64,000 nucleotides of DNA from assembly GCF_025639805.1 (NCBI RefSeq), contig NZ_CP106735.1, positions 932,001 to 996,000 on the forward strand. Reading direction: 5' to 3'. The DNA comes from Reichenbachiella carrageenanivorans. GTDB lineage: Bacteria; Bacteroidota; Bacteroidia; Cytophagales; Cyclobacteriaceae. The notes under the pieces are model-generated. The model was given only the letters and a program-made list of their open reading frames with translations, made no database searches and was not told the origin of the DNA. Each line of letters opens with the position of its first letter. Within the stretch, counting starts at the first letter, position 1. Made by a program: the position numbers and the translations under genes. This document shows positions 34,705-44,800 of the stretch, in pieces.

Positions 34705-35421
34705 TTGTTTCATTGGCTAAAACCGAAATCTAATTTTCTGGACGTCGACCTTCACTCTCACCTGATACCTGGAATAGACGATGGTGTGAAAAGTTGGGAC
34801 GAGGCGCTGAACATACTAACTACCCTACACCAAATAGGGTATAAAAAAATAATTACAACACCTCACATCATACACGATTATTACCCCAATACACCTGAAA
34901 TCATTCGCGAAGGTGTAACCAAACTCAACAAACTCGTCTCAGAAAAAGGCCTCGATCTCACAGTTGAACCAGGGGCGGAATACTTCATAGATGAGCACTT
35001 TATCGAAGCCATTGACAAAGGGAAAGAACTACTAACCTTCGGAGGTGGTCATATTCTGATCGAGACGCCATTTATGAACAAACCCGTATTTATCGACGAT
35101 GTGGTTTTCAAACTGAAGGCTAAAGGGCTAAAGCCTATATTGGCTCACCCTGAGCGATACACATACTTACAGCAAGACCACAACCTCGCCAAAGTATGGG
35201 CTGACAGCGGACTGTTGATGCAAATCAACATAAGTGCACTATCGGGCTATTACTCCAAAGAAGCACAGAAGCTAGCCAAAGTACTGATCGAAGCAGGTCA
35301 AGTTCATTTTTTGGCATCCGACATACACAACCTCAAGCACTTGGCACAGCTACAAAAAACCATTAAAACCAAATTATTCCAAAGGTGCAGGCAACTGCCA
35401 CTACTCAATTCCTCATTATAA
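34705..35421 (+). CDS. PHP-type protein tyrosine phosphatase, CpsB/YwqE-like
   Basis: A 238-residue manganese-dependent phosphatase of the PHP fold that removes phosphate from the BY-kinase tail. Metal ligands are recognisable: DLHSHLIPGIDDG (His17, His19, Asp25), TTPH (His54), the central Glu in LIETPF, LAHPERY and the late ASDIHN. Start is TTG at 34705; there is no ATG early enough to include the first metal motif. It closes the four-gene polysaccharide unit. No flippase, polymerase or other transferases follow, so the rest of the pathway must be elsewhere. Confidence 0.9.
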   Translation: MFHWLKPKSNFLDVDLHSHLIPGIDDGVKSWDEALNILTTLHQIGYKKIITTPHIIHDYYPNTPEIIREGVTKLNKLVSEKGLDLTVEPGAEYFIDEHFIEAIDKGKELLTFGGGHILIETPFMNKPVFIDDVVFKLKAKGLKPILAHPERYTYLQQDHNLAKVWADSGLLMQINISALSGYYSKEAQKLAKVLIEAGQVHFLASDIHNLKHLAQLQKTIKTKLFQRCRQLPLLNSSL

Positions 35422-35484
35422 GTCAGGTGGTCAAAGCGAAGCGTAGATAATTGAAGCTCAACGGCTTTAATTTGAAAATTAATC

Positions 35485-35492
35485 TATCTTTG
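35485..35492 (+). promoter_or_regulatory. Predicted -7 box for the outer-membrane protein gene
   Basis: TATCTTTG matches TAnnTTTG perfectly, but no TTTG stands at the usual -33 distance. Transcription would start near 35499, which favours one of the ATGs at 35534/35537 over the ATG at 35510 (an 11-base leader). Confidence 0.4.
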
Positions 35493-35533
35493 CCAGTCCA
35501 AAATTTAGAATGCTAATGCTGCTCGACAGATAC

Positions 35534-36262
35534 ATGATGAAGAAAATTATTTTTGCCCTTTTTGCTTGTCTACTCCTGACCGCTGGTCACTTTGCAAAAG
35601 CACAATTAACGGAAGAAGTAAAGAAAAAAACGCCTGAATTGCCTGGTCAAATCATGGTAGATTTTGGATTCAATTCTTCGTCTAACAATCCCTCTAGCAT
35701 GCCCTACCATTGGTGGAGGTCTAAATCACTAGGGCTGTACTTTGTCAAGTCATTCGAATTCTCTAAAAAATTAGAATTGCGCCCAGGAATAGGGGTCAGC
35801 CTGGAAAAATTCGGTCATGCCGAAAACATGGACGTATTCTCTTACGGCGAAGATTCTAATGGCGCTGACACACTAGGGTTTTCTACTGTATTGGGTGGAG
35901 GATTAAAGAAAAATCAACTGGCTGTCAATTATATTGAAATGCCTATTGAAGTTCGGTTCAACCTCAACGGAAACGAGAAAAAAGACGGTATATTTTTAGC
36001 CATAGGAGGCTCGGCAGCTTATAGATTCGAATCCCATACCAAAATCAAATACACGGACGAGTTTGGCAACAAAATGAAAGACAAGCAGAAAAACAACTTT
36101 GGATTGAATAATATCAGACTCGGTGCTTATGGCCGACTAGGCTACAGAAGCTTTAGTGTTTTTTATAAAACATATTTCACGAATGTTTTTTCAAGCGACG
36201 GCCCTATTGGATCTGAAAACATGCTCTATTCCACTATTGGCATCTCACTAACGGGCCTCTAA
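35534..36262 (+). CDS. Outer-membrane beta-barrel protein, PorT-like
   Basis: A secreted barrel of about 242 residues. The signal peptide (MKKIIFALFACLLLTAGHFA-KAQ) is followed by a short linker and eight or so amphipathic strands (IMVDFGFNSS, SLGLYFVKSFEFSKKLELRPGIG, YIEMPIEVRFNLNG, FSVFYKTYF). The YIEMPIEVRF strand is typical of the porin-family/PorT-like outer-membrane proteins of Bacteroidota, most of unknown function. A further in-frame ATG at 35510 would add eight residues before the signal peptide. It follows the polysaccharide operon but has its own predicted -7 box. Its stop shares four bases with the convergent gene. Confidence 0.75.
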   Translation: MMKKIIFALFACLLLTAGHFAKAQLTEEVKKKTPELPGQIMVDFGFNSSSNNPSSMPYHWWRSKSLGLYFVKSFEFSKKLELRPGIGVSLEKFGHAENMDVFSYGEDSNGADTLGFSTVLGGGLKKNQLAVNYIEMPIEVRFNLNGNEKKDGIFLAIGGSAAYRFESHTKIKYTDEFGNKMKDKQKNNFGLNNIRLGAYGRLGYRSFSVFYKTYFTNVFSSDGPIGSENMLYSTIGISLTGL

Positions 36263-36867
36263 GCAAACCCGTACAACGTACCAAAACAAATCGTCAAGCC
36301 GATCAGCATACCGACTAATACTTCTTTAGGCGTATGCGCATTGAGTTTTAGTCTGGCGCTCATGACCAAACCTGCTACAACTAGCAGCACAAGCAATGGG
36401 TACAGTACCGCACTATCGGGAAACCGCATACCAAAGGCGAGAAAAAAACCCACCACTCCACTAATGCCAGCCGAATGAATGCTCACCTTATACCACACGG
36501 TAATGAGCGTAAGTACAGACACAAGTAACGTCGTAGCGATCAGCAATAGCGCAAAGACTTCGTTGACCTGAATTTTGAAAACAAATAGATAGGTTGTCAG
36601 CCCATAAAAAACCGTGACAAACGAAAATGGCATCACGCGCTCTTCTTGCTTGTCCAGCTTAAAATTGGTGACAGAACCTGAAAATTTGAGCATCGCCACA
36701 CTCAGAATAGGGATGATAAAAGTGGTAATAAAAAGAAAAGGTAATGTCACTAAAGTAAGCGGCTTGATCAACTCAGGTAGCTGCCAGTAAATAATCAAAA
36801 AAGTCATCGACGGCATCAGCAGCGGATGAAAAAGGTAGGAAATAATAGAACTCGTCTTTTCTCTCAC
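36259..36867 (-). CDS. PAP2-superfamily membrane phosphatase-like protein
   Basis: A 202-residue inner-membrane protein with five or six helices. Degenerate PAP2 motifs are visible in order: KLDKQEERVMPF (for KxxxxxxRP), SIHSAG (for PSGH) and SARLKLNAHTPKE (for SRxxxxxHxxxD). The usual substrates are lipid phosphates such as undecaprenyl diphosphate; the changes from PSGH to SIHSAG and Asp to Glu leave activity uncertain. It starts at the stop of rpoN (1-base overlap) and ends overlapping the convergent barrel gene. Confidence 0.75.
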   Translation of the reverse strand: MREKTSSIISYLFHPLLMPSMTFLIIYWQLPELIKPLTLVTLPFLFITTFIIPILSVAMLKFSGSVTNFKLDKQEERVMPFSFVTVFYGLTTYLFVFKIQVNEVFALLLIATTLLVSVLTLITVWYKVSIHSAGISGVVGFFLAFGMRFPDSAVLYPLLVLLVVAGLVMSARLKLNAHTPKEVLVGMLIGLTICFGTLYGFA

Positions 36868-38291
36868 TACAACTCTTTTCTCAATCGGGCCACAGGCAGA
36901 TTGAGCTGCTCTCTGTATTTAGCCACGGTTCTGCGGGCGATGTTGTAGCCATCAGCCTTCAATAGTTTCTCTAGCTTGTCGTCCGACAACGGTTTGGACT
37001 TGTCCTCCGCTTCGATATGATTTTTCAGCTTTTGCTTTACCTCTCGGCTACTCACATCCTCTCCAGAATCTGTCGCAATCCCTTCAGAAAAGAAATATTT
37101 CAATGGATATATACCAAATTCCGTCTGGATCGATTTGCTATTGGCCACACGCGAAACGGTGGAAATATCCATACTGATAATTTCAGCAATGTCTTTCAAT
37201 ATCATCGGCCTGAGCTTGCTTTCATCTCCATCCAAAAAGAAATCATACTGATACTTGATGATGGCATTCATGGTATTGAGTAGTGTATTCTGTCGCTGAC
37301 GAATAGCATCGATAAACCACTTAGCCGAGTCCAGTTTTTGTTTCACAAAGGAAACTGTCTCCTTCAATTTCTTGTCTTTCTTGTCGCTTTTGTGATAGCT
37401 CTGAAACATATCCGCATAAGATCGACTGATCCTCAACTCAGGTGCATTTCTAGCATTCAGAGTCAAGTCCAACTTGCCATCTGTATTCGTCAAAATAAAA
37501 TCAGGCATCAGGTACTGGGTTTTCACCAGTCCATCGGTGACTCCTCCTGGCTTGGGGTTGAGTTTGGTAATCAGCTGTACCGCACATTTGAGCTGGTCAT
37601 CATCGACTCCTAGTTTTTTCAGAATCTTATCGTAATGTTTTTTAGTAAATTCTTCGAAACAGCTCGACACTATTTTTTGTGCCAACACACTCTCTTCCGA
37701 ATGATCGTCTCGTTTTTCGAGTTGAATGAGTAAGCATTCTTTTAGATTTCTAGCAGCTATGCCTGGAGGGTCAAAAGTCTGAATTCTATACAAGATCTCT
37801 TCGAGCTCCTCTTCTGTAGTTTCTACATTTTGAGAAAATGCCAAATCATTCATGATGGCTTCCAAATCTCTACGGATATAACCATCTGCTTCTATACTTC
37901 CGATCAGTTGTATCCCGATCTGTGTTTGTCTTTCGTCTAGCTTTTCAAATCCCAATTGCATGATCAATTGCTCCTGAAGAGAAGATCCTGATGAGATAGG
38001 CATCTCCCGTTCTTCTTCTTGCCCATTGCCATCGCCTTGCATTTTATACCCAGCATAATCGTCTTCGTTGAGATAATCGTCTATGTCGAGCTCTTCACTG
38101 GCTTCTTCTACCTCTTCGGTCTGTTCATCGACCTGCTCTTCCTTGCCCTCTTCCAGCGCAGGATTGATCTCCATTTCCTCCTTGATCCTGGCTTCCAGCT
38201 CTACCGTGGGCACCTGAAGCAGCTTAATAAACTGAATCTGCTGTGGAGACAGCTTCTGGCCTAATGTCTGGATTAAACTAAGATTTTGCAT
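36867..38291 (-). CDS. rpoN: RNA polymerase sigma-54 factor
   Basis: RpoN directs RNA polymerase to -24/-12 promoters and needs AAA+ activators. The 474-residue protein has region I (QTLGQKLSPQQIQFIKLLQVP), an acidic region II (about 45-95), the core-binding and helix-turn-helix segment (MDISTVSRVANSKSIQTEFG) and the C-terminal RpoN box ARRTVAKYREQLNLPVARLRK. All regions are intact. No sigma-54 activator is encoded in this window. It is followed directly by the PAP2-like gene. Confidence 0.96.
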   Translation of the reverse strand: MQNLSLIQTLGQKLSPQQIQFIKLLQVPTVELEARIKEEMEINPALEEGKEEQVDEQTEEVEEASEELDIDDYLNEDDYAGYKMQGDGNGQEEEREMPISSGSSLQEQLIMQLGFEKLDERQTQIGIQLIGSIEADGYIRRDLEAIMNDLAFSQNVETTEEELEEILYRIQTFDPPGIAARNLKECLLIQLEKRDDHSEESVLAQKIVSSCFEEFTKKHYDKILKKLGVDDDQLKCAVQLITKLNPKPGGVTDGLVKTQYLMPDFILTNTDGKLDLTLNARNAPELRISRSYADMFQSYHKSDKKDKKLKETVSFVKQKLDSAKWFIDAIRQRQNTLLNTMNAIIKYQYDFFLDGDESKLRPMILKDIAEIISMDISTVSRVANSKSIQTEFGIYPLKYFFSEGIATDSGEDVSSREVKQKLKNHIEAEDKSKPLSDDKLEKLLKADGYNIARRTVAKYREQLNLPVARLRKEL

Positions 38292-38429
38292 TGGCTATGA
38301 TTTTACACTAGATGTATACGTTCAAATTTATTCTTTTTACCAAAAAGAAACGCTTTCTTATTATTAATTTGATCAACGGAATTTTCTCATTCTATGGTTT
38401 GTTCAGCCTATATCATCTAAATTATTCCT

Positions 38430-39164
38430 ATGAAAAATCTCATTGTTGCACTGATAGCCTTCAGCCCCCTACTCTTGCAGGCTCAGCCTACGCATAAGGA
38501 CTTTGACTCCTTGCTCAAAAAATATGTAGACGCACAGGGCGGAGTGAACTACAAAGCCTTCAAAGCCGACGAAGTAGCGCTCAACGACTATTTGGTATCC
38601 ATGATGATAGAACCACCAACCAGCGACTGGAACAATGACGAAAAACTGACATATTGGATCAATGTGTATAATGCACTGACTATACAACTGATTTTAAAAT
38701 ATTATCCCATCAAAAGTATCAAGGATATTGGTTCGGCCATTCAAATCCCTTATATAAATACTCCTTGGGACATCGAATGTTTTGAAATAGAAGATGGGAA
38801 AGAGCTGTCGCTTAATGATATAGAACATGGCATCATCCGAAAACATTTTGAAGAGCCTAGAATTCACTTTGCTCTGGTTTGCGCCGCTAAATCTTGTCCC
38901 AAATTACTAAATGAAGCTTATGACGCCACTAAACTAGATGCGCAACTCACAGCTCAAACCAAAGCCTTTTTAGCCAATCTCAATAAAAATAAAATAAGTA
39001 ATGATCGTCTAGAACTCTCCAAGCTATTTAGCTGGTATGGAGGCGACTTTCGCAAAAACGGCACATTGGTAGATTTCCTCAATCAATATTCTTCAACTAA
39101 GATCAACCAAAAGACCAAAACTTCTTTCATGGATTATGACTGGGGGTTGAATGAACAAAAGTAA
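38430..39164 (+). CDS. Secreted DUF547 protein
   Basis: A 244-residue exported protein with a signal peptide (MKNLIVALIAFSPLLLQA-Q) and one DUF547 domain (about 30-215). Signature segments are EKLTYWINVYNALTIQLIL, the block PWDIECFEIEDGKELSLNDIEH (partial), RIHFALVCAAKSCPKL and FSWYGGDF. The invariant Cys in AAKSCPKL and the aspartate-histidine context suggest an enzymatic fold related to papain-like peptidases, but no activity is proven. It is transcribed alone, divergent from rpoN across a 138-base spacer. Confidence 0.88.
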   Translation: MKNLIVALIAFSPLLLQAQPTHKDFDSLLKKYVDAQGGVNYKAFKADEVALNDYLVSMMIEPPTSDWNNDEKLTYWINVYNALTIQLILKYYPIKSIKDIGSAIQIPYINTPWDIECFEIEDGKELSLNDIEHGIIRKHFEEPRIHFALVCAAKSCPKLLNEAYDATKLDAQLTAQTKAFLANLNKNKISNDRLELSKLFSWYGGDFRKNGTLVDFLNQYSSTKINQKTKTSFMDYDWGLNEQK

Positions 39165-39170
39165 GAAATA

Positions 39171-39193
39171 GGCAAACCATGGTTTGGTTTGTC
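39171..39193 (+). terminator. Possible hairpin after the DUF547 gene
   Basis: GGCAAACC (39171-39178) can pair with GGTTTGTC (39186-39193, one G-U pair) a few bases after the DUF547 stop; an overlapping 14-base perfect palindrome runs 39173-39186. No clear T-run follows, so termination would be weak. Confidence 0.3.
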
Positions 39194-39263
39194 TTGATCA
39201 TCTCCATTTCTTACCCATTAAAGTATTGTTTCCCTAGATTTAGATGACATTTCAATATTCTCA

Positions 39264-41075
39264 ATGATAAAATTTCGCCTACTTTTTGTTTTCATCCTTA
39301 TAGCGTCCCGCCTTATTTGCCTTGGGCAAGACAAGCACTTTATGGACAGCCTGAAGGCCATACTGGTAGAAGAACCTGAAAACCTTGTAGCACTAAACGA
39401 CCTAGCATTTGCATATACCTACACCAACTTGGATAGTGCCAGAGCCTTGCTACTACAAGCTATAGAGATCAATGAAAATGATAGTCTACAGCTAGGAATA
39501 TCGAAAGAGACATTAGCCATTGTAGATGAAATCCAAGGCAATATAAGTTCGGCCCTTACCTTGCATTTTGAAAGTATCAAGATCTTTGAACAAATCAGCT
39601 CTTCCAAACACTTGGCATGGGCCTACAATGGCATGGGAGCGCTCCACTATCAGCAATATGATTACGACCAGGCATTGTTCTATTTCCTCAAGAGTATGGA
39701 TATCAGAACGCAACTCAATAACCCCACAGAGGTAGCCAAATCCATGGTCAACATTGCCCTGATATTTAACAAGACTGAACAATACGACTCCTCACTCTTC
39801 TACTTACATAGTTCGTTAGCGCCTTTCGTAGATAATACTGATCAACTGATGGAAAGCATTGTTTATCTCAACCTAGGGAGTACTTTCTCCTACATGGAAC
39901 AGTTTGATAGCGCAGAATATTACTTTAACAAGTCCGAGACCATCCAAAAAAAAATCGGAGATCATGAAGGTTTAGGCGTACTGTATCGAAAACTAGGAGA
40001 GCTATATAGTGAGAAAAAAGACCTCCTCAAAGCATTGGACTACTACACTTTAAGTCTAGAATATGTACAAAAACTCGGAGACATTGGTCGCTTCATAGAG
40101 ACCAAACAGGCACAATACTTAGTTTATGAAGCAATGGGAGATTTTCAAAATGCTTACCAGATTCAGTCTGAGTATTTAATATTACGTGATTCGTTGATCA
40201 ATATAAAAAACAAGGAAATCATCAATGAATACAATATCAAATATGAAACCGAACAAAAAGAACGTACCATAACTGAGTTAGAACTAGAGCAAAAAAATGC
40301 GGCCCTGGCATTCGCCAATTCTCAGAATCAGAGAAACATATTCATATTTGGGTTTGCCATTTTGATCATTTTCATTAGGTTTTTATACCATCGCTATACT
40401 ACCAAAAAGAAAACCTCTGAGCTGCTCTCAGAAAAGAATGTGGAGATTACCAAGGCCTTAGAAGATCGTGAAATACTGCTCAAAGAAATTCATCATCGAG
40501 TCAAAAACAACTTACAGGTCATTTCCAGCTTACTCAACCTCCAGGCGGGTTCATTGGACGATGATGTTGCCAAAGATGCCGTAAGAGAAGGACAGTCCAG
40601 AGTAAAATCCATGGCACTTATTCATCAAAAACTATACTCAGCGGATGATGTACGTGGAGTAGATGTACAAGATTATCTTGAAAACTTATCCGCAGAGTTA
40701 TTCCGTGCTTTCGGAGTAGATGAAGAAAAAGTGAATTGGGCCATAGATGCAGCAGGTTTGAAAATGGATATCGATACCGTAATTCCATTAGGTTTGATAA
40801 TAAACGAGCTCATTACGAACTCCATCAAATATGCTTTTCAAGACGTTGAGCATGGATTACTAAACATTTCTCTTGAAGAAACCGGTGAAACTATGCATGT
40901 GATGGTGAAGGACAATGGAATTGGAATGGATGAAGATGCATTGAAATCCTCCAATTCCTTCGGGTGGAAAATGATCAAATCGCTTTCGCGTAAATTGAAG
41001 GCAGAGATTAATGTGAAAAATGAGCAAGGTACGACCGTGTATTTAACCCTATCTAGATATAAATTAGTTGTATGA
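39264..41075 (+). CDS. TPR sensor histidine kinase, HisKA_2 type
   Basis: A 603-residue membrane sensor kinase. Order: signal/anchor (MIKFRLLFVFILIASRLICL), a periplasmic array of tetratricopeptide repeats (about 25-310; KHLAWAYNGMGALHYQQYDY, LIFNKTEQYDSSLFY, SVYLNLGSTFSYMEQFDSA and others), one membrane helix (about 348-366), a short coiled coil, the HisKA_2 dimer/phospho domain EIHHRVKNNLQVISSLLNLQ (His410-411), and a HATPase domain with IINELITNSIKYAF and DNGIGMD. The G2 element FGWKMIKSL is shorter than in HisKA kinases, as usual for this class. It overlaps the regulator gene by four bases. Confidence 0.93.
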   Translation: MIKFRLLFVFILIASRLICLGQDKHFMDSLKAILVEEPENLVALNDLAFAYTYTNLDSARALLLQAIEINENDSLQLGISKETLAIVDEIQGNISSALTLHFESIKIFEQISSSKHLAWAYNGMGALHYQQYDYDQALFYFLKSMDIRTQLNNPTEVAKSMVNIALIFNKTEQYDSSLFYLHSSLAPFVDNTDQLMESIVYLNLGSTFSYMEQFDSAEYYFNKSETIQKKIGDHEGLGVLYRKLGELYSEKKDLLKALDYYTLSLEYVQKLGDIGRFIETKQAQYLVYEAMGDFQNAYQIQSEYLILRDSLINIKNKEIINEYNIKYETEQKERTITELELEQKNAALAFANSQNQRNIFIFGFAILIIFIRFLYHRYTTKKKTSELLSEKNVEITKALEDREILLKEIHHRVKNNLQVISSLLNLQAGSLDDDVAKDAVREGQSRVKSMALIHQKLYSADDVRGVDVQDYLENLSAELFRAFGVDEEKVNWAIDAAGLKMDIDTVIPLGLIINELITNSIKYAFQDVEHGLLNISLEETGETMHVMVKDNGIGMDEDALKSSNSFGWKMIKSLSRKLKAEINVKNEQGTTVYLTLSRYKLVV

Positions 41076-41767
41076 GCAAACCCTCCGTCCTGGTAGTAGA
41101 AGATGAGCCACTAATAGCTGACGACATAGCCAGCATTCTTGAAAAAAATGGATACGACGTAGTAGATATAGTAGATGAAGTTGTAGACGCATTCGCATCC
41201 ATTAAAAAATATAATCCAGATATTGCACTGCTCGATATCAATATTGAAGGCGACGAAGATGGCATAGATCTCGCAGAAAGACTTAATGTACCCTTTGTAT
41301 TTCTCACATCTTACTACGATCAAAACACGCTTGATCGAGCCAAAAAGACTAATCCATCCGGATACATTGTGAAACCTTTCAACGAAAAGGACCTTATTGC
41401 TAATGTGGAAATAGCTCTATCCAGAACTCGAAAAAACAAGGCGAAAGTAGATTCACCAGAAAAACTTTTCTTAAGAAATGGTCAAGAGATTGTGTCAGTA
41501 ATGTCTTCTGATATTGTCTATGTAGAGGCGTTCGACAATTACGCCAATGTTTTCACCGCAACAGAAAAGTTCATCATCAGTCACACACTCAAAAGCATAG
41601 AGGAAAAACTATTGCCATTTGGTTTCATACGTGTACACAGATCGTATCTCATCAATTTCGCCCATGTAGATTCTCTATCGGAAGGATACGTTTTTCTCAA
41701 AGGACACAAAGTCCAAATTGGAAAGTCCTATCGCAAAGAATTCATTGATGGCCTTAGTATGCTATAA
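41072..41767 (+). CDS. LytTR-family response regulator
   Basis: A 231-residue transcriptional regulator paired with the kinase. The receiver domain (1-120) has VVEDEPLIADD, the phospho-acceptor Asp55 in ALLDINIEGDEDG, the switch Thr/Ser in FLTSYYDQ and Lys in GYIVKPF. The LytTR DNA-binding domain (about 130-231) shows DIVYVEAFDNYANVFT, FIRVHRSYLINFAHVD and HKVQIGKSYRKEF. LytTR proteins bind tandem direct repeats about two helical turns apart; such a repeat lies 19 bases downstream, ahead of the next gene. Confidence 0.95.
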   Translation: MSKPSVLVVEDEPLIADDIASILEKNGYDVVDIVDEVVDAFASIKKYNPDIALLDINIEGDEDGIDLAERLNVPFVFLTSYYDQNTLDRAKKTNPSGYIVKPFNEKDLIANVEIALSRTRKNKAKVDSPEKLFLRNGQEIVSVMSSDIVYVEAFDNYANVFTATEKFIISHTLKSIEEKLLPFGFIRVHRSYLINFAHVDSLSEGYVFLKGHKVQIGKSYRKEFIDGLSML

Positions 41768-41786
41768 TGATTACTCAATAAAAATG

Positions 41787-41823
41787 TCCCTTCACTCAAA
41801 ACATTTATCCCTTCGCTAAAAAC
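41787..41823 (+). promoter_or_regulatory. 21-bp-period direct repeat, candidate LytTR operator
   Basis: Two 16-base copies, TCCCTTCACTCAAAAC (41787-41802) and TCCCTTCGCTAAAAAC (41808-41823), match at 14 of 16 positions and start 21 bases apart, two turns of B-DNA. That is the arrangement known for LytTR-domain regulators such as AgrA. The element sits between a LytTR regulator gene and a secreted giant protein gene. A shorter third echo (ACCCTTTTC) follows from 41822. Confidence 0.55.
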
Positions 41824-41847
41824 CCTTTTCATTAGCCAAAGGCTAGG

Positions 41848-41878
41848 GGCAATTTGATGTGCTAAATCAAAAATTGCC
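41848..41878 (+). promoter_or_regulatory. Leader hairpin ending two bases before a start codon
   Basis: GGCAATTT-GAT pairs with ATC-AA-AAATTGCC (8 plus 3 bp, with a two-base bulge) around a short loop. The 3' arm ends at 41878, directly in front of the ATG at 41881. A smaller TAGCC-AAA-GGCTA hairpin (41833-41845) precedes it. The position suggests control of ribosome access, but it could be coincidental in AT-rich DNA. Confidence 0.35.
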
Positions 41879-41880
41879 TT

Positions 41881-44800
41881 ATGAAAAACATACTCACTAT
41901 CGTTTTCCTACTATCCTTGACCTGTACGGGTTTCGGACAATATAGTCTCATCAAAGACAAATGGGACGCCAGCTACTCTATTCAAGGAGGACTTGATGTG
42001 GCAAATGTGGCCTTCAGTTCTACGGGAGAAGTTTACGTTTTTGGAACCAATTTTACAGGCGGGGATCATAATGCCATCTTGGTCAAATATGATGCCAACG
42101 GCAACTACCAATGGGACGCATCCTATTCATCGTCATATGGTAACTCTGAGGATTTTGCCGTGAAGGTGGCGCTGGACGAAGATGATAATATTTTCACTGT
42201 GACCAACATTAACCCTGACGATGACCAGAATACCAGCGTTGCAAACGGTTTTATAATTCATAAGTACAATGACGCTGGAACACTGCTTTCAGAGTATGAA
42301 AATGTAAATGATTATACCGTAAAGTATGGACCAAAAGCATATGATTTCAATCTACAACATATCATAGGTAATGAACCAAACTATCTGTACCTCGCTACGA
42401 CCAGATTAGAATCTGGTGGCATGGGTCTTGCTGCACGGCTGTGGCGATTTGATAATTCGCTAAATGTAGACGCCAGTTCATCATACGATAGTGAACTGGA
42501 TGATATTCCATTAAGCTTGAGCGGGGTCTCCATATATTTTAAAAACAATTCCACTATACGATACGCAACTTGGAATCATTATTTTGAAAGTGGTGAGGAC
42601 CCTGAAAGTACTCCGAGTGGTTATGATGTGGGATCGTCCATAGATAAACTAATAAAATTTGATAGATGGTATTTACTAAAGCTTGCCAATGGACAGTATC
42701 ATATTCGGAGGAATAGTACAAATAGTGTGACGTATGATATTTCATACACTTTTACGGATATATATGATACGGGTAGTGAAATGCTCCTCACAGGATCCAA
42801 AACGGTTTCTGGACATGAAGAGATGGTGTTATTGGTTCTTAATAGAGATACAGGCGCATTGATAGAAGAAAAGGTGCTGGATGCCGATCATGGCACAGCT
42901 AGTTCTGTTGGTGTAAGTGTTTTTATTGGGTTTGGGAATAAAATAACTGTATTAGGCAATGTGGTAGAGGACGGGGTTCAATACCCTGGCTTAGTCACTT
43001 TCGACGAAGATACTTATGAGCAAATCGAGATTTCTAAATACACGTCTTCAGCATCTTCTCCCATAACACATGCTTATGAAGGAATAAACCAAGCCAATAT
43101 ATTGATCGGAAGCTCTGGGAGTTCGACTAAGATATATGCACTATGTATGGCATCATTTGCCATCACTTTAGGGAGTGATAAAACAGCCACAATTGGTGAG
43201 ACTGTTGTGCTAAAAGAAGGTGTCACCAATAGGCCAAATGTGACCTATTTATGGTCAACAGGCGCAACGACCCAGACGATTAGCGTAACCGAAGGAGGTA
43301 CGTATAGCCTCACAGTTTATAGTGAATACGGCTGTCCTGTATCAGACGAAATCAATGTGACATTCGTAGCAGCTCCGCCGGGCGGGCCTAAGCTCTTGGA
43401 GCCTGTGATTTCGTCTGTCGACCCAATCAGTCCGGTCATTCAATTTAGTTGGAAGAATGACGATCCTGATGCAGTCGATCATGTACTCGCATACGACCCA
43501 AACTGGAATCCCAATCCAGGCACTTACATTATAGCCTATAATGGCCCCAATACTTCGTATGATTTCGAAATATCAGCGCTCGCTGATTCTGAATATGATT
43601 TGGCCTTTTGGTCAGAAAATAGCGATAACGTAGGGTCTTCTCTTCAAAAAATGACATTGAATGCGTGCTCAGATTATGACATGAGTACGTTAGGGACTTA
43701 CCTAAGTGAGTCTTCCTTGAACGGTCCTTCGGAGGTAACTGATGAGGGAGGAACGTTCACTTATTATCTCGGCGGATCTCATGGTCCAGATCTTGCAGGC
43801 TCCTTTTTTGATTGGGATTTACCAGAAGGATGGGAGCTTGATAGTTACAATGAAACACAAATCACAGTTGCTGTGCCCGCCGATGCTAATAGCGGACAGG
43901 TAGGTGTTCGCATTGTAAACCCATGCTCAGGCGAAGCTACATCTTACCTCACCAGAGAAGTATACATCATCAAAGATCAAACGATTGATTTTCCTGAGCC
44001 TGATGCTAGGCAAGTAGGAGCTGCACCATTTGATTTGGGAGCTACTGCTTCTTCTGGCTTAGCGGTGACTTATGACGCCAGTCCCACCGATATTTTGGAG
44101 ATCAGCAATGGAATAGCTACTGCGCTAAAGGCCGGAACGGTAACCGTAACGGCCAGTCAGGCAGGTAATTCAGAATGGAACGCTGCACCGCAGGTGCAAC
44201 AAACCTTGACAGTATCTAAAGGGGATGACGTCATTACATTCAATGAGTTGGACAATGTGGTCTGGAATGCTGATAATTTTGACCTGGATGACCTGGCCTC
44301 ATCCAAAAGTGGAAGACAAATCACATGGGCAGGAACTGACGATCAAATTGCTATGATTTTGTCACTCGGGAGTGTGGATCCGAAGAAACCCGGCGCAATC
44401 ACCATCACAGCTAGTCTGGCAGGTAATGACGACTGGAACGCCGCACCAAGTGTACAACAAACACTAACAGTAGAAAAAGCGAATCAAACGATTACTTTCT
44501 TGCCGTTTCCAGGGACTACAACTGATGATGAAGAGCTTTACTTCAGCGAGTACATTAGCATTACTTCTGGCTTGGTGACAACAAAACACAGTTCGAACAC
44601 TTCCGTAGCAACCGTCGATGGAGGTGCTCTAACTATTCAAGGAGCAGGAACTACAATCATTACTGCATCTCAAGCAGGAAATGAATTTTACAATGCGGCG
44701 GAAAATCAGCAACAAACTTTAACGGTGACTCAGGTTTCTAATATAGCCTTTACTGAAGGCTCACCGACCATTTCGCATTACCATTCAGGCATTTACAGAT

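Noticed and set aside
39171-39193. CAAACCATGGTTTG palindrome considered as a regulator site
   Set aside because: It lies just after a stop codon and overlaps a possible weak hairpin; a 3'-end role is more economical, so only that was listed, at low confidence.
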